Source: Pseudomonas baetica
Lineage (GTDB): Bacteria > Pseudomonadota > Gammaproteobacteria > Pseudomonadales > Pseudomonadaceae
Reading direction: 5' to 3'
Length of the DNA: 64,000 bases
Assembly (NCBI RefSeq): GCF_002813455.1
Contig: NZ_PHHE01000001.1
Coordinates: forward strand, 682,001-746,000
The position numbers were made by a program, and so were the translations under genes. Positions 34,474-42,907 of the stretch are shown in pieces. Position 1 is the stretch's first letter; each line of letters opens with the position of its first letter. Under the pieces are notes generated by a model that made no database searches, was not told the origin of the DNA, and worked only from the letters and a program-made list of their open reading frames with translations.

Positions 34474-35127
34474 TTACTTCCAGTTGTGGATTGGCCAGTT
34501 AGCCTTTTGAGCGTGCTCAAGCAGAACCGGATCCGGATTGACCACATGCGGGAAATCCACCTTCAGCAACAATGGCAGGTCATTGCGTGAGTCGGAGTAA
34601 AAACTCGCACCTTCCAGATTCTCTTCTTCTGCATCCAGCCATTCCAGCAATCGGGTGATCTTGCCTTCGCGGTAGGTCAGGGTGCCAACGGTGTGGCCAC
34701 TGTAAACACCATGGGCGACTTCCAGTTCGATCCCCAGCACCTCGTCAATGCCCAAACGGTCGGCAATCGGTTTGACCAGGTGCGTGCCCGACGCCGAGAT
34801 CACCAGAATCCGGTCACCGGCCTTGCGGTGAGCGGCGATGGTTTTGGTCGCGTCGCTGAAGATGATCGGTTCGATGAAGTCTTCCACCCACGGGCCGACC
34901 AGATGCTCGACTTCTTCCGGCGTGCGGCCGATCAGCGGTTCGAGGCTGAAGTCCATGTAGTCTTCCATACGCAATTTGCCATGGCTGTAGGCGTCCATCA
35001 GTTCGTTGTTCTTGCGCATGAACGACTCGGGATCGACCCAGCCCAAACGGCCCATCTGCTCGCTCCAGAGGGTGGCGCAGTCGCCGTGGATCAGGGTTTC
35101 GTCCAGATCAAAAATTGCCAGGGCCAT
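34474..35127 (-). CDS. HAD-superfamily hydrolase, subfamily IB (SerB-like phosphatase)
   Basis: 217 residues. HAD motif I is IFDLDETL (Asp6 nucleophile, Asp8), motif II is ILVISASGT, and motif IV is SFYSDSRNDLPLL. The helical cap and length fit the IB group, which hydrolyses phosphoserine-like substrates. It is the last gene of the ABC-transport operon (35 bases after the ATPase), so it may dephosphorylate the imported compound or its product. Confidence 0.88.
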   Translation of the reverse strand: MALAIFDLDETLIHGDCATLWSEQMGRLGWVDPESFMRKNNELMDAYSHGKLRMEDYMDFSLEPLIGRTPEEVEHLVGPWVEDFIEPIIFSDATKTIAAHRKAGDRILVISASGTHLVKPIADRLGIDEVLGIELEVAHGVYSGHTVGTLTYREGKITRLLEWLDAEEENLEGASFYSDSRNDLPLLLKVDFPHVVNPDPVLLEHAQKANWPIHNWK

Positions 35128-35161
35128 CAGTGCAGTTCTCTCTTCAACGTCAGCAAAGTCA

Positions 35162-36151
35162 TCAGGCTACCTCACACAGGGCCGTCGGATCGATGGAAAG
35201 TGCCAGGCGCTGACCGTCGGGATGCAGATCGGCGGCCGAGCGGTTGAGCACATCCACCACCAGTTCCACGCCGCGCGCTTCGACGCGATAACGGATGACG
35301 TTGCCGAGCAGGCTGTGGCTGCGGATCTGAGCGTCGAGTTCGCCGTTGAGGCTCAATTCGATGGCTTCCGGGCGAATGGCGATGCGGTGGTTGATCGGGC
35401 GCTGCAACAGCTTCGACGCGTCGTCGGCGTCGAGCAGGTTGTAGTTGCCGATGAAGCCGGCGGCGAACACGTCGACCGGCGCGGTGTACAGGGTTTCGGC
35501 GTCGCCGCTTTGTACGATTTTCCCCTGATTCATCAGGAAAATCCGGTCAGACATGGTCAGCGCTTCTTCCTGATCGTGGGTGACGAAAATCGTGGTCAGG
35601 CCGAGTTCGCGCTGGATCTGACGGATCTGTTCACGCAGGTGTTTGCGGATTCGTGCATCCAGTGCCGACAGCGGCTCATCCAGCAGCAACAGACGCGGAC
35701 GAGTGACCAGTGAGCGGGCGAGAGCGACGCGTTGGCATTGGCCGCCGGAAAGCTGATGCGGATAGCGGCTGGCGAAATCGTTCAGTTCAACCAGTTTCAA
35801 CACTTCGTTGACGCGTTTATGGCTGTCGTCAGCGTTGACCTTTTGCATGCGCAAACCGAAGGCGACGTTCTGTTCCACGGTCATGTTCGGGAACAGCGCG
35901 TAGCTCTGGAACACCATGCCGATCCCGCGTTTCTGCGGGCTCAACGGCACGATATCGACACCATCGAGCAGGATCTTGCCGCCATCCACTGGGGTCAGGC
36001 CGGCGATGCAACGCAGCAGGGTGGATTTGCCGCACCCGGACGGGCCGAGCAGGGTGACGAATTCACCCTTGTTGATTTCGCAATTGATGTCGCTGAACAC
36101 CGTAGTGCCCGCGTAATTTTTTTGCAGGTGTTGGACGCTGACATAGCTCAT
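35162..36151 (-). CDS. ABC transporter ATP-binding protein
   Basis: 329 residues with Walker A GPSGCGKST (about 38-46), Q-loop FQSYALFP, signature LSGGQCQRVALARSL and Walker B LLLLDEPLSALD. A C-terminal TOBE-like regulatory domain follows. It is of the spermidine/iron/phosphonate importer type. The start overlaps the upstream permease stop by four bases. It energises the two permeases encoded upstream. Confidence 0.93.
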   Translation of the reverse strand: MSYVSVQHLQKNYAGTTVFSDINCEINKGEFVTLLGPSGCGKSTLLRCIAGLTPVDGGKILLDGVDIVPLSPQKRGIGMVFQSYALFPNMTVEQNVAFGLRMQKVNADDSHKRVNEVLKLVELNDFASRYPHQLSGGQCQRVALARSLVTRPRLLLLDEPLSALDARIRKHLREQIRQIQRELGLTTIFVTHDQEEALTMSDRIFLMNQGKIVQSGDAETLYTAPVDVFAAGFIGNYNLLDADDASKLLQRPINHRIAIRPEAIELSLNGELDAQIRSHSLLGNVIRYRVEARGVELVVDVLNRSAADLHPDGQRLALSIDPTALCEVA

Positions 36152-36948
36152 TCGCTTTTGTCCTTGTTCAAGATGTTGGCGATCCAGGTCAGGACCAGCA
36201 CGAAAAAGAAGTACGAGATGACCAGCGCACTGGTGAAGTGGCCGCTGCTGTTGCGCATGTTGTTCAGATAAACCTGCAGGGTTTCGTAGCGGGTGCCGAC
36301 GAGGATGTTGGCGAAGACGAACTCACCGAACAGGAACGAGAACGACAGCAGCAACGCCACCATCAGGCCTTTGCGCAGGTTCGGCAGCACCACCAGGAAT
36401 GCGGCCTGAAAGGTGCTGGCGCCGAGCAGTTGCGCGGCGTCCATCAGGTCGCGGAGGTTGATCGCTTGCAAGTTGTTGGTGATCGCCCGGTACATGAACG
36501 GCAGCGCCACGGTGAAGTAGCAACCGATCAGAATCCACGGTGTGCCGACCATCGCCATCGGGCCCGAACCGTAGAGCTGCAACAGGCCGACCGACGACAC
36601 CACCGGCGGCACCGCGAACGGCAGCAGGATCAGGATGTTCATCAGCGCGTCGAGTTTCGGAAAGTGGTAATGCACCACAAACAGCAGTGGCAGGATCAGC
36701 ACCACCGACAGCACCAGCGCGCCGACACACACCAGCAATGACTGGCCAAAGGCGTGGAGAAAACGCGGGTCGCCCCACAACTGCAGGTACCACTTGAAGG
36801 TGAAGCCGCTGGGCAGAATGGTCGCCGACCAGCTGCTGGCGATCGAGTAGATCAGCGTGCCCACCAGCGGTGCCAGGAGGATGGCGAACAACAGGTAGAC
36901 CACGACGCGGTGGTAGACGGCGGCCGGGCCGGTTTCAGCGCGAGACAT
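36148..36948 (-). CDS. ABC transporter permease (second subunit)
   Basis: 266 residues, six transmembrane helices, with the inner-membrane-component loop DAAQLLGASTFQAAFLVVLPNLRKG (EAA-like motif, about 185-205). The ribosome site GAGGAG lies inside the end of the preceding permease gene, which it overlaps by 14 bases. It is the PotC/PhnV-like partner subunit. Confidence 0.92.
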   Translation of the reverse strand: MSRAETGPAAVYHRVVVYLLFAILLAPLVGTLIYSIASSWSATILPSGFTFKWYLQLWGDPRFLHAFGQSLLVCVGALVLSVVLILPLLFVVHYHFPKLDALMNILILLPFAVPPVVSSVGLLQLYGSGPMAMVGTPWILIGCYFTVALPFMYRAITNNLQAINLRDLMDAAQLLGASTFQAAFLVVLPNLRKGLMVALLLSFSFLFGEFVFANILVGTRYETLQVYLNNMRNSSGHFTSALVISYFFFVLVLTWIANILNKDKSE

Positions 36949-37780
36949 GGTAGCTCCTCTTCAACAGCAGTTGATGCACGACGGTGACGATGGTCATCAG
37001 CGCCACCAGCACCACGGCCAGCGCACTGGCCAGATTCGGGTCGAGGGAAATATCGCCGGAAACCATCGCCGCAATGCGGATGGGCAGCACGTTGAAGTTA
37101 CCGGTGGTCAGCGCGTATACCGTGGCGTAGGCGCCGAGGGCGTTGGCCAGCAGGATCACAAACGTACCGAGCAGCGCCGGGGTCAACACCGGCAGACCGA
37201 TGTGCCGCCAGAACTGCCAGCCGTTGGCGCCGAGCAGTGCGGCGGACTCGCGCCAGTCTTCACGCAGGGCGTCGAAGGCCGGGTAGAGCAGCAGTACGCC
37301 GAGGGGAATCTGGAAGTAGGTGTAGAGGATGATCAAGCCGGTTTTCGAATACAGGTTGAAGTCCTCGATGATCCCGGCCTGCTTCAACATGATGGTGATG
37401 CTGCCGTTGAAGCCGAGCAGGATGATGAACGCAAAGGCCAGAGGCACGCCGGCAAAGTTGCTGGTCATGTTGGCGAAGGCGTTCACAAAGTTGCGCAGTT
37501 TCGAGTCGACCCGGCGCAGGGAATACGCACCGAGCACGGCGATGATGATGCCGAACACGCTCGACCAGAAACTGATCTCCAGGCTGTACTGGATTGCCTG
37601 CAAATAGAATTTCGAGCTGAAGATCTTGCTGAAGTTGGCGAAGCCCCAACCGAACTCTTCCGATTGCAGGCTGTTGATCATCACCCAGATCAGCGGGGCG
37701 ATTTCGAACACGATAAAGAACAGTGCGAAGGGCACCAGGCACAGGGCTGCCAGCCATTTGCCGCGAGTCATGGCATTCAC
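36935..37780 (-). CDS. ABC transporter permease (first subunit)
   Basis: 281 residues from GTG 37780, which overlaps the upstream stop (GTGA) and has GGGAG eight bases before it. ATG 37771 is the alternative start. It has six helices and the EAA-like loop WRESAALLGANGWQFWRHIGLP. It forms the heteromeric channel with the 36148-36948 product. The close overlaps show tight translational coupling along the operon. Confidence 0.9.
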   Translation of the reverse strand: MNAMTRGKWLAALCLVPFALFFIVFEIAPLIWVMINSLQSEEFGWGFANFSKIFSSKFYLQAIQYSLEISFWSSVFGIIIAVLGAYSLRRVDSKLRNFVNAFANMTSNFAGVPLAFAFIILLGFNGSITIMLKQAGIIEDFNLYSKTGLIILYTYFQIPLGVLLLYPAFDALREDWRESAALLGANGWQFWRHIGLPVLTPALLGTFVILLANALGAYATVYALTTGNFNVLPIRIAAMVSGDISLDPNLASALAVVLVALMTIVTVVHQLLLKRSYHVSR

Positions 37781-38583
37781 TTGAGCAACTCCCGGCACAC
37801 AGGTTTGTCGTGGGGCACGCCGAGCAGTTCGCAGACCGTGCCGCAGATTTCGGTCTGCTTCGGCGCCGCGTCGGCATTGAGGCTGAAGGCGTCGCCGAGG
37901 ACGAACAGTGGCACCTGACGTTCTTCGGGAAGCAGGCCGTTGTGCGAGCGGTCGTTGTTCATGCCGTGGTCGGCAGTCACCAGCACCTGATAGCCGGCGT
38001 CGAGCCAGGCCTGCAAATAGTCGGCGAGGATGATGTCGGCGAACCGTGCGCTGTTGCGGTATTGCGCGGTGTCGAGGCCGTGCTTGTGGCCAGCGTCGTC
38101 GATGTTCATCGGGTGGATCAGCAGGAAGTCCGGTGCATGGCGCAGGCGCAGGTGTTCCGCGTCGGCGAACAGGTGCGAATCGGGGTAGTGATCTTGCCAG
38201 TAGAAATGGCCGTGCTGGATCGGCAGTGTCGGATCGTCGGTGTGACGGTCTCGGGCGGCCACGAACGGCGAACGGTTATACAACTCGCTGACCCAGTGAT
38301 AAGCCGCTGCTGCGGTTTTCAAACCGGCATCGCGCGCGTAGTGATAAATGCTGCGCTGGTTGGACAGGCGCGAAACGTTGTTGTGGACGATGCCGCTGTC
38401 GATCGGCGGCACGCCGGTGAGGATGCATTCGTAAAGCGGTCGGGACAGGGCCGGCAACTCGCACTCCAGTTTGTAGAGTGCGGCGCGTCCTGCGCCAACG
38501 TAAGCCTGCAGATGCCCCATGGCGTGACGCGCGACTTCGTAATTGAGGCCGTCGAGCACGACAAGGATGACGTTGTGCTTCAT
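37777..38583 (-). CDS. Alkaline-phosphatase-superfamily nucleotide pyrophosphatase/phosphodiesterase-like enzyme
   Basis: 268 residues. The metal-binding pattern is visible: Asp11 in VVLDGLN, Asp162/Asp163 and His166 in IDDAGHKHG, and Asp205-His206 in TADHGM. The nucleophile position is Ser47 (ELPALSRPLYE), where most NPP enzymes have Thr. There is no signal peptide, so it acts in the cytoplasm. Its place inside an ABC uptake operon suggests it opens an imported phosphodiester or phosphonate, with the HAD phosphatase finishing the job. Confidence 0.85.
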   Translation of the reverse strand: MKHNVILVVLDGLNYEVARHAMGHLQAYVGAGRAALYKLECELPALSRPLYECILTGVPPIDSGIVHNNVSRLSNQRSIYHYARDAGLKTAAAAYHWVSELYNRSPFVAARDRHTDDPTLPIQHGHFYWQDHYPDSHLFADAEHLRLRHAPDFLLIHPMNIDDAGHKHGLDTAQYRNSARFADIILADYLQAWLDAGYQVLVTADHGMNNDRSHNGLLPEERQVPLFVLGDAFSLNADAAPKQTEICGTVCELLGVPHDKPVCRELLK

Positions 38584-38637
38584 AGGGGCAAAAACTCCGC
38601 GAAATTCAAATATTCCGAAATCAACTCAATCCCCCCC

Positions 38638-38728
38638 GTGGGAGCGGGCTTGCTCGCGAATGCGGTGGATCATTCAACAATGATGTCGATTGACACGACG
38701 CCTTCGCGAGCAAGCCCGCTCCCACAGT
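38638..38728. repeat. REPIN inside the ABC operon
   Basis: Facing REP motifs between the solute-binding-protein gene and the rest of the operon. In this position such elements often lower downstream expression, keeping the binding protein in excess. Confidence 0.9.
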
Positions 38729-38766
38729 TGGATCTTCAACAAATCACACAGAGGCGATCTACAGCG

Positions 38767-39834
38767 TTACTTCATCTCGACGATGACTTCTTCGTTCCAC
38801 TTCTGCGGCAGTGCCTTGGAGGTTTTTTCCCACGCATCGGCGTCCTTGATCGGCGTGACCTTTTTGTACTGCTCGTTCGGCAGCAGCTTGGCTTTCACGT
38901 CTTCTGGCAGTTGCAGATGCTCGGCGCGGATCGGGCGGGCGTTGCCGCGCGCGAGGTTGGTCTGGCCGGCATCACTGAAGATGTACTCGCGAGTGAGCTT
39001 GGCGGCGTTCGGGTTTTTCGCGTATTTGTTGATGATGGTGGTGTAGCCGGAAATCACCGAACCGTCGGACGGGATCAGCACCACGTAGTCATCCGGGTTG
39101 GCCATCTTGGCCTTGTAGCTCAGGCCGTTGAAGTCCCAGACCACGCCGACTTCGATCTCGCCTTTTTCCATGGTGGCGATGGTCGGGTTGGCCATCGACA
39201 GGCGACCTTGCTTGGCGATGTCTGCAAACAGCAGGAGGGCGGGCTGGATGTTTTTCTCGTCGCCACCGTTGGCCAGTGCCGCAGCGAGAACGCCGTTGGC
39301 AGCTTGCGCAGCAGTGCTCACGTCACCGATGGAAACCTTGTATTTGCCGCCCTTGAGGTCAGCCCATTTGGTCGGTACTTCGGAGCCGTGCAGCAGCTTC
39401 TTGTTGACGATGAAAGCGATGGTGCCGGTGTAGGCCAGCGCCCAGTTGCCGTCCTTGTCTTTAGCCCAGTCCGGGACCTGATCCCAAGTGCTTGGCTTGT
39501 AAGGCTGCACCACGCCTTGCTTGACCGCGATCGGGCCGAAGGCGGCACCGACGTCACCGATGTCGGCGCTGGCGTTGTCTTTTTCGGCGGCGAACTTGGC
39601 GATTTCCTGGGCCGAGCTCATGTCGGTGTCGATGTGTTTCAGGCCGTAGTTCTTGGCCAGGTCTGCCCAGGTGCCTTTCCAGTTGGCCCAGTCATCGGGC
39701 ATGCCGACACTGTTGACGGCGCCTTCCGCTTTCGCAGCGGCTTCGAGGGTTTTCAGATCGGTGCCTGCCGCCATGGCGGCGGTGCACATTGCAATGGTCG
39801 AGCCTAACAGTGTTGCCAGGAAAAGCTGTTTCAT
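38767..39834 (-). CDS. ABC transporter periplasmic substrate-binding protein
   Basis: 355 residues with a signal peptide (MKQLFLATLLGSTIAMCTAAMAAG). It is of the type 2 (PotD/FbpA-like) fold: LEAAAKAEGAVNSVGMPDDW, GDVGAAFGPIAV, WALAYTGTIAFIVNKK, and a C-terminal VIVEMK. It is the first gene of the operon and carries a TGGTCTAG site 47 bases upstream of its start. Ligand unknown; an organophosphate or phosphonate is likely from the neighbouring enzymes, with polyamine or iron as alternatives. Confidence 0.9.
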   Translation of the reverse strand: MKQLFLATLLGSTIAMCTAAMAAGTDLKTLEAAAKAEGAVNSVGMPDDWANWKGTWADLAKNYGLKHIDTDMSSAQEIAKFAAEKDNASADIGDVGAAFGPIAVKQGVVQPYKPSTWDQVPDWAKDKDGNWALAYTGTIAFIVNKKLLHGSEVPTKWADLKGGKYKVSIGDVSTAAQAANGVLAAALANGGDEKNIQPALLLFADIAKQGRLSMANPTIATMEKGEIEVGVVWDFNGLSYKAKMANPDDYVVLIPSDGSVISGYTTIINKYAKNPNAAKLTREYIFSDAGQTNLARGNARPIRAEHLQLPEDVKAKLLPNEQYKKVTPIKDADAWEKTSKALPQKWNEEVIVEMK

Positions 39835-39880
39835 TCCGAAGCTCCTTGGTCGTGTTCAACGCTGCGATTGCGGTTTGTGT

Positions 39881-39892
39881 TGGTCTAGGTCA
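39881..39892. promoter_or_regulatory. Candidate GntR/UTRA operator upstream of the ABC operon
   Basis: TGGTCTAGGTCA differs from the site at 40160 at two positions and resembles the TGGT-N4-ACCA type bound by PhnF-like UTRA regulators. It lies 47 bases before the binding-protein start codon. Confidence 0.5.
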
Positions 39893-40159
39893 GCAATACC
39901 TGAGCCAATTTAAGGGGGCTGGATGACATTTTGATGTCGGTGACTCTGCATCAGGCCTTTTATTTACCCGGTTTCATGGGCTGCGGGGTAAGCGTAGACC
40001 ATGCTCAAAGCCCCGGAGGGCAAGGGACTTGGCCGATGTATTGCAAGTCGTAATTGGGACCGTTCGGCAGGTTTGTCATCTCTTGGTCATCTGCACTGCC
40101 TAGGCTTGCAACGCACGGAAATGGTTTTTCAGTCGTGCGGTTTTGCCCTGAAACAGTGC

Positions 40160-40171
40160 TGGTCTAGTCCA
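40160..40171. promoter_or_regulatory. Candidate GntR/UTRA operator upstream of the regulator gene
   Basis: TGGTCTAGTCCA lies 15 bases before the regulator's ATG. Together with the 39881 site it brackets the 350-base divergent gap, as expected for a regulator that controls both itself and the transporter. Confidence 0.5.
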
Positions 40172-40185
40172 GATAGGTAACGTTG

Positions 40186-40899
40186 ATGCGCGATGAGGCA
40201 ACAAAAGCGGTGACAGCGATTGGCCAGGTGTTGCAGGAGCAACTTGACCACGGGCTATTGGCGCCCGGCAGCAAGTTGCCGGCCGAGCGCAAGCTCAGTG
40301 AGTTGTTTGGCACGACGCGGATTACGGTGCGTGAGGCGTTGTTGCAACTGGAGGCGCAGGGCCAGATTTATCGCGAGGAGCGGCGGGGCTGGTTCGTGTC
40401 GCCGCCGCGTCTGGCTTATAACCTGATGCAGCGCAGTCACTTTCACGCGATGGTCAGTGCGCAGGGGCGGGTGCCTTCGACCGAGGTGATTTCGGCGCGG
40501 ATGCAACCGGCGTCGGCGGCGGTGTGTGCGTGGTTGCAGTTGCCGGCCTTGTCGAGCGTGATTCAGATTTGTCGGTCGCGGCGGATTGATGGGCGGTTGG
40601 TGCTTTATGTTGAGCATTATTTGAATCCGCAGTTTTTTCCGGGGATTCTGGGGTTTGATTTGAATCAGTCGATTACCGAGTTGTATGCGCGGCATTACGA
40701 TTTGCACTATGGGCGGGTGCGGTTTGAGATCGTGCCTACGTCATTGTCTGTAGATGCTGCGGCGGCTTTGAGAGTGTCGGTGGGGAGTCCGGGTTTGCGG
40801 ATTGCTCGGGTCAATTATGATCAGCATGAGCGGTTGATTGATTGCGATCTGGAGTTTTGGCGGCATGATGCGATTCACGTAGGGGTTGATGTGGTTTGA
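40186..40899 (+). CDS. GntR-family regulator with UTRA domain
   Basis: 237 residues. The winged helix-turn-helix is clear (LAPGSKLPAERKLSELFG, TTRITVREALLQLE, about 26-60). A UTRA ligand-binding domain follows (about 85-230; VIQICRSRRIDGRLVLYVEHYLNP). UTRA regulators such as PhnF and HutC sense a small molecule of the pathway they control. Divergent orientation makes it the likely regulator of the adjacent ABC/phosphatase operon. ATG 40186 is preferred over a TTG one codon earlier. Confidence 0.9.
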   Translation: MRDEATKAVTAIGQVLQEQLDHGLLAPGSKLPAERKLSELFGTTRITVREALLQLEAQGQIYREERRGWFVSPPRLAYNLMQRSHFHAMVSAQGRVPSTEVISARMQPASAAVCAWLQLPALSSVIQICRSRRIDGRLVLYVEHYLNPQFFPGILGFDLNQSITELYARHYDLHYGRVRFEIVPTSLSVDAAAALRVSVGSPGLRIARVNYDQHERLIDCDLEFWRHDAIHVGVDVV

Positions 40900-40965
40900 G
40901 CGCTTTGGGTTTGGGTGAATATCTGTTGCTTCGGGTGGTGCTGATTAGGGTTCCGCCCTTACGGC

Positions 40966-42325
40966 GGGGGTGTCAGAAATTTTGTGTTCGGGCATAACAT
41001 GAGTAAGAGGTGCATGTATGCCAACCAAAAAGAAACCCCTGCGTGACCTACCAAAAATCCCCAAGGAGCTGCTCGAAGAGTTCGGTGAGGGGCTGATTAC
41101 CGCAGAGGCTATTGAAGACGCTTCTGCGGCCTTCAAGAAGGCCTTGATTGAGCGAGCATTGAGTGCCGAGCTCGGTCACCACCTGGGGTATCCGCCGGGC
41201 GCGCAGCGCCCAGAGGATGAAACCAACCAGCGCAATGGCAAAACGGGCAAGACGATTTTGACGGGGGATGGCCCGCTGCGGCTGGAGATTCCCCGTGATC
41301 GGGATGGCAGTTTTGCCCCCATTCTGATCCCCAAGCATGAGCGGCGTTACACCGGTTTTGATGACAAGATCATCGCCATGTATGCCCGAGGCATGACCGT
41401 TCGAGAAATCCGCGCTTTCCTCTCTGAGCAATACGGGACGGACGTTTCCCATGACTTCATCAGCTCAGTCACGCACGAGGTGATGGAGGAAATTGGTGCG
41501 TGGCAACAGCGACCGCTTGAGCCGATGTACCCAGTCATTTTCTTCGATGCGCTGCGGGTCAAGATCCGAGAAGAAGGCCTTGTCCGCAACAAGGCGATTT
41601 ACTTGGCGCTGGGTGTTTTACCCGATGGAACGCGCGATATTCTTGGTATCTGGATCGAAAACACCGAGGGTGCGAAGTTCTGGATGAAGGTCTTCAACGA
41701 CCTCAAGACCCGCGGCGTAGAGGACGTGCTGATCGCCGTGACTGACGGTCTCAAAGGCATGCCAGAGGCGCTAAGCGCAGTATTTCCGGCAACAACGCTG
41801 CAAACATGCATCGTCCACTTGATCCGCAACAGCCTCGATTACGCGGCGTGGGACAAGCGCCGTGAGCTGGCCAAGGCGCTAAAACCGATCTATCAAGCCA
41901 TCAACGCAGAAGCGGCTGAGGAAGCACTGGATGCCTTTGAAAATGGCCCTTGGGGTAAGCAATACCCAACGGTGGTGGCGGCCTGGAGACGAGCCTGGGA
42001 TCGAGTGATTCCATTTTTTGTCTTCCCGCCTGCCATTCGAAAAGTGATCTATACGACCAACGCTATCGAAAGCATCAACGCTCAGCTACGCAAGATCATC
42101 AAGACCCGGGGCCACTTCCCGACGGATGACGCAGCGACCAAGCTGATCTGGCTTGGGCTGCGTAACATCACGGCAAACTGGGGCTCGGCGGCTCATGACT
42201 GGAAGAGTGCGATGAACCAATTTGCGATTCTGTACGGAGATCGATTTATCAGGCCGACCTGGTAAAACCCGGCCTGCCTGACGGCAGGCCATTACCGGCC
42301 CGCACACAAAAAATCTGACACTCTC
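40966..42325 (+). mobile_element. IS256-family insertion sequence, copy 1
   Basis: 1360 bases. The left end is GGGGGTGTCAGAAATTTTGTG and the right end, inverted, GAGAGTGTCAGATTTTTTGTG (imperfect terminal repeats, quoted within 21 positions). The 8-base target duplication CTTACGGC flanks it at 40958-40965 and 42326-42333. It contains one transposase gene and a short GC hairpin near the right end (42270-42289). It is inserted in a Pseudomonas intergenic repeat. Confidence 0.93.
41018..42265 (+). CDS. IS256-family transposase, copy 1
   Basis: 415 residues, DDE type. The acidic triad sits in VIFFDALRVKI, VTDGLKGMPEAL and TTNAIESINAQLRK; the C-terminal Mutator-like motif is intact, so it looks active. 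It cuts and rejoins the element ends. Its protein is identical to that of copy 2, which argues for recent movement. Confidence 0.96.
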   Translation: MPTKKKPLRDLPKIPKELLEEFGEGLITAEAIEDASAAFKKALIERALSAELGHHLGYPPGAQRPEDETNQRNGKTGKTILTGDGPLRLEIPRDRDGSFAPILIPKHERRYTGFDDKIIAMYARGMTVREIRAFLSEQYGTDVSHDFISSVTHEVMEEIGAWQQRPLEPMYPVIFFDALRVKIREEGLVRNKAIYLALGVLPDGTRDILGIWIENTEGAKFWMKVFNDLKTRGVEDVLIAVTDGLKGMPEALSAVFPATTLQTCIVHLIRNSLDYAAWDKRRELAKALKPIYQAINAEAAEEALDAFENGPWGKQYPTVVAAWRRAWDRVIPFFVFPPAIRKVIYTTNAIESINAQLRKIIKTRGHFPTDDAATKLIWLGLRNITANWGSAAHDWKSAMNQFAILYGDRFIRPTW

Positions 42326-42560
42326 CTTACGGCGGGTCACTTTTTCCAGACGCCGAAAAAGTAACCAAAAAGGCTTGCTCCTGCGTGCGGCCCGCTCGCT
42401 GGGGCTCGGGGTTCCTTCGCTTCGGGATCGATCCGGGGGGCATCGCCTACGGTTTGCTTCGCTGCACCTCCTCTCGATGTGTTCGACTGCGTCGAACGGT
42501 CGCTGCGCTCCCACCCCCGGATCAATCCCTCCACTCAGCCTTCCGACGTCGCCCGTGGAT
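42326..42560. repeat. Pseudomonas large intergenic repeat, interrupted by IS copy 1
   Basis: The joined sequence CCGCCCTTACGGCGGGTCAC, a hairpin-forming GTCACTTTTTC...GAAAAAGTAACC segment and the downstream GC-rich CTTGCTCC...CGATCC stretch are typical of long intergenic repeats found many times in P. fluorescens-group genomes (recalled, not searched). No gene is supported here. Confidence 0.6.
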
Positions 42561-42644
42561 CAAGATCAAAAGCGGTACTCGAGCTTGCGCTCATTGTGTT
42601 GAGTGGGGCGGCATGCGCTGCGAGCGCGGGGTACTCAATTCCTT

Positions 42645-42895
42645 GTGGGAGCTGGCTTGCCAGCGAAGGCGGCCTGGTAGCCGACCAGTCTCTGGCGGGT
42701 GTACTCGATCCCATTGTGGGAGCGAGTCTGCTCGCGAAGGCGGCCTGACAGCCCCCCCAACCTCTAACTGCCTGCACCCAATCCAACTGTGGGAGCTGGC
42801 TTGCCAGCGAAGGCGGCCTGACAGCCCCCCAACCTCTAACTGCCTGCACCCAATCCAACTGTAGGAGACAGCCTGCTCGCGAAGGCGCCCCCACA
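42645..42895. repeat. Tandem REP-containing repeats
   Basis: Four REP-like arms (two of GGGAGCTGGCTTGCCAGCGAAGG type) within 250 bases. A unit carrying GCGGCCTGACAGCCCCCC and CCTCTAACTGCCTGCACCC is repeated with a period of about 73 bases (42736 and 42809). Confidence 0.8.
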
Positions 42896-42907
42896 GTCAC
42901 TCCATTT

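Noticed and set aside
42385..42864. 159-codon frame over the intergenic repeats
   Set aside because: It runs through repeat and REP sequence and is low-complexity; such frames are common artefacts in these repeats.
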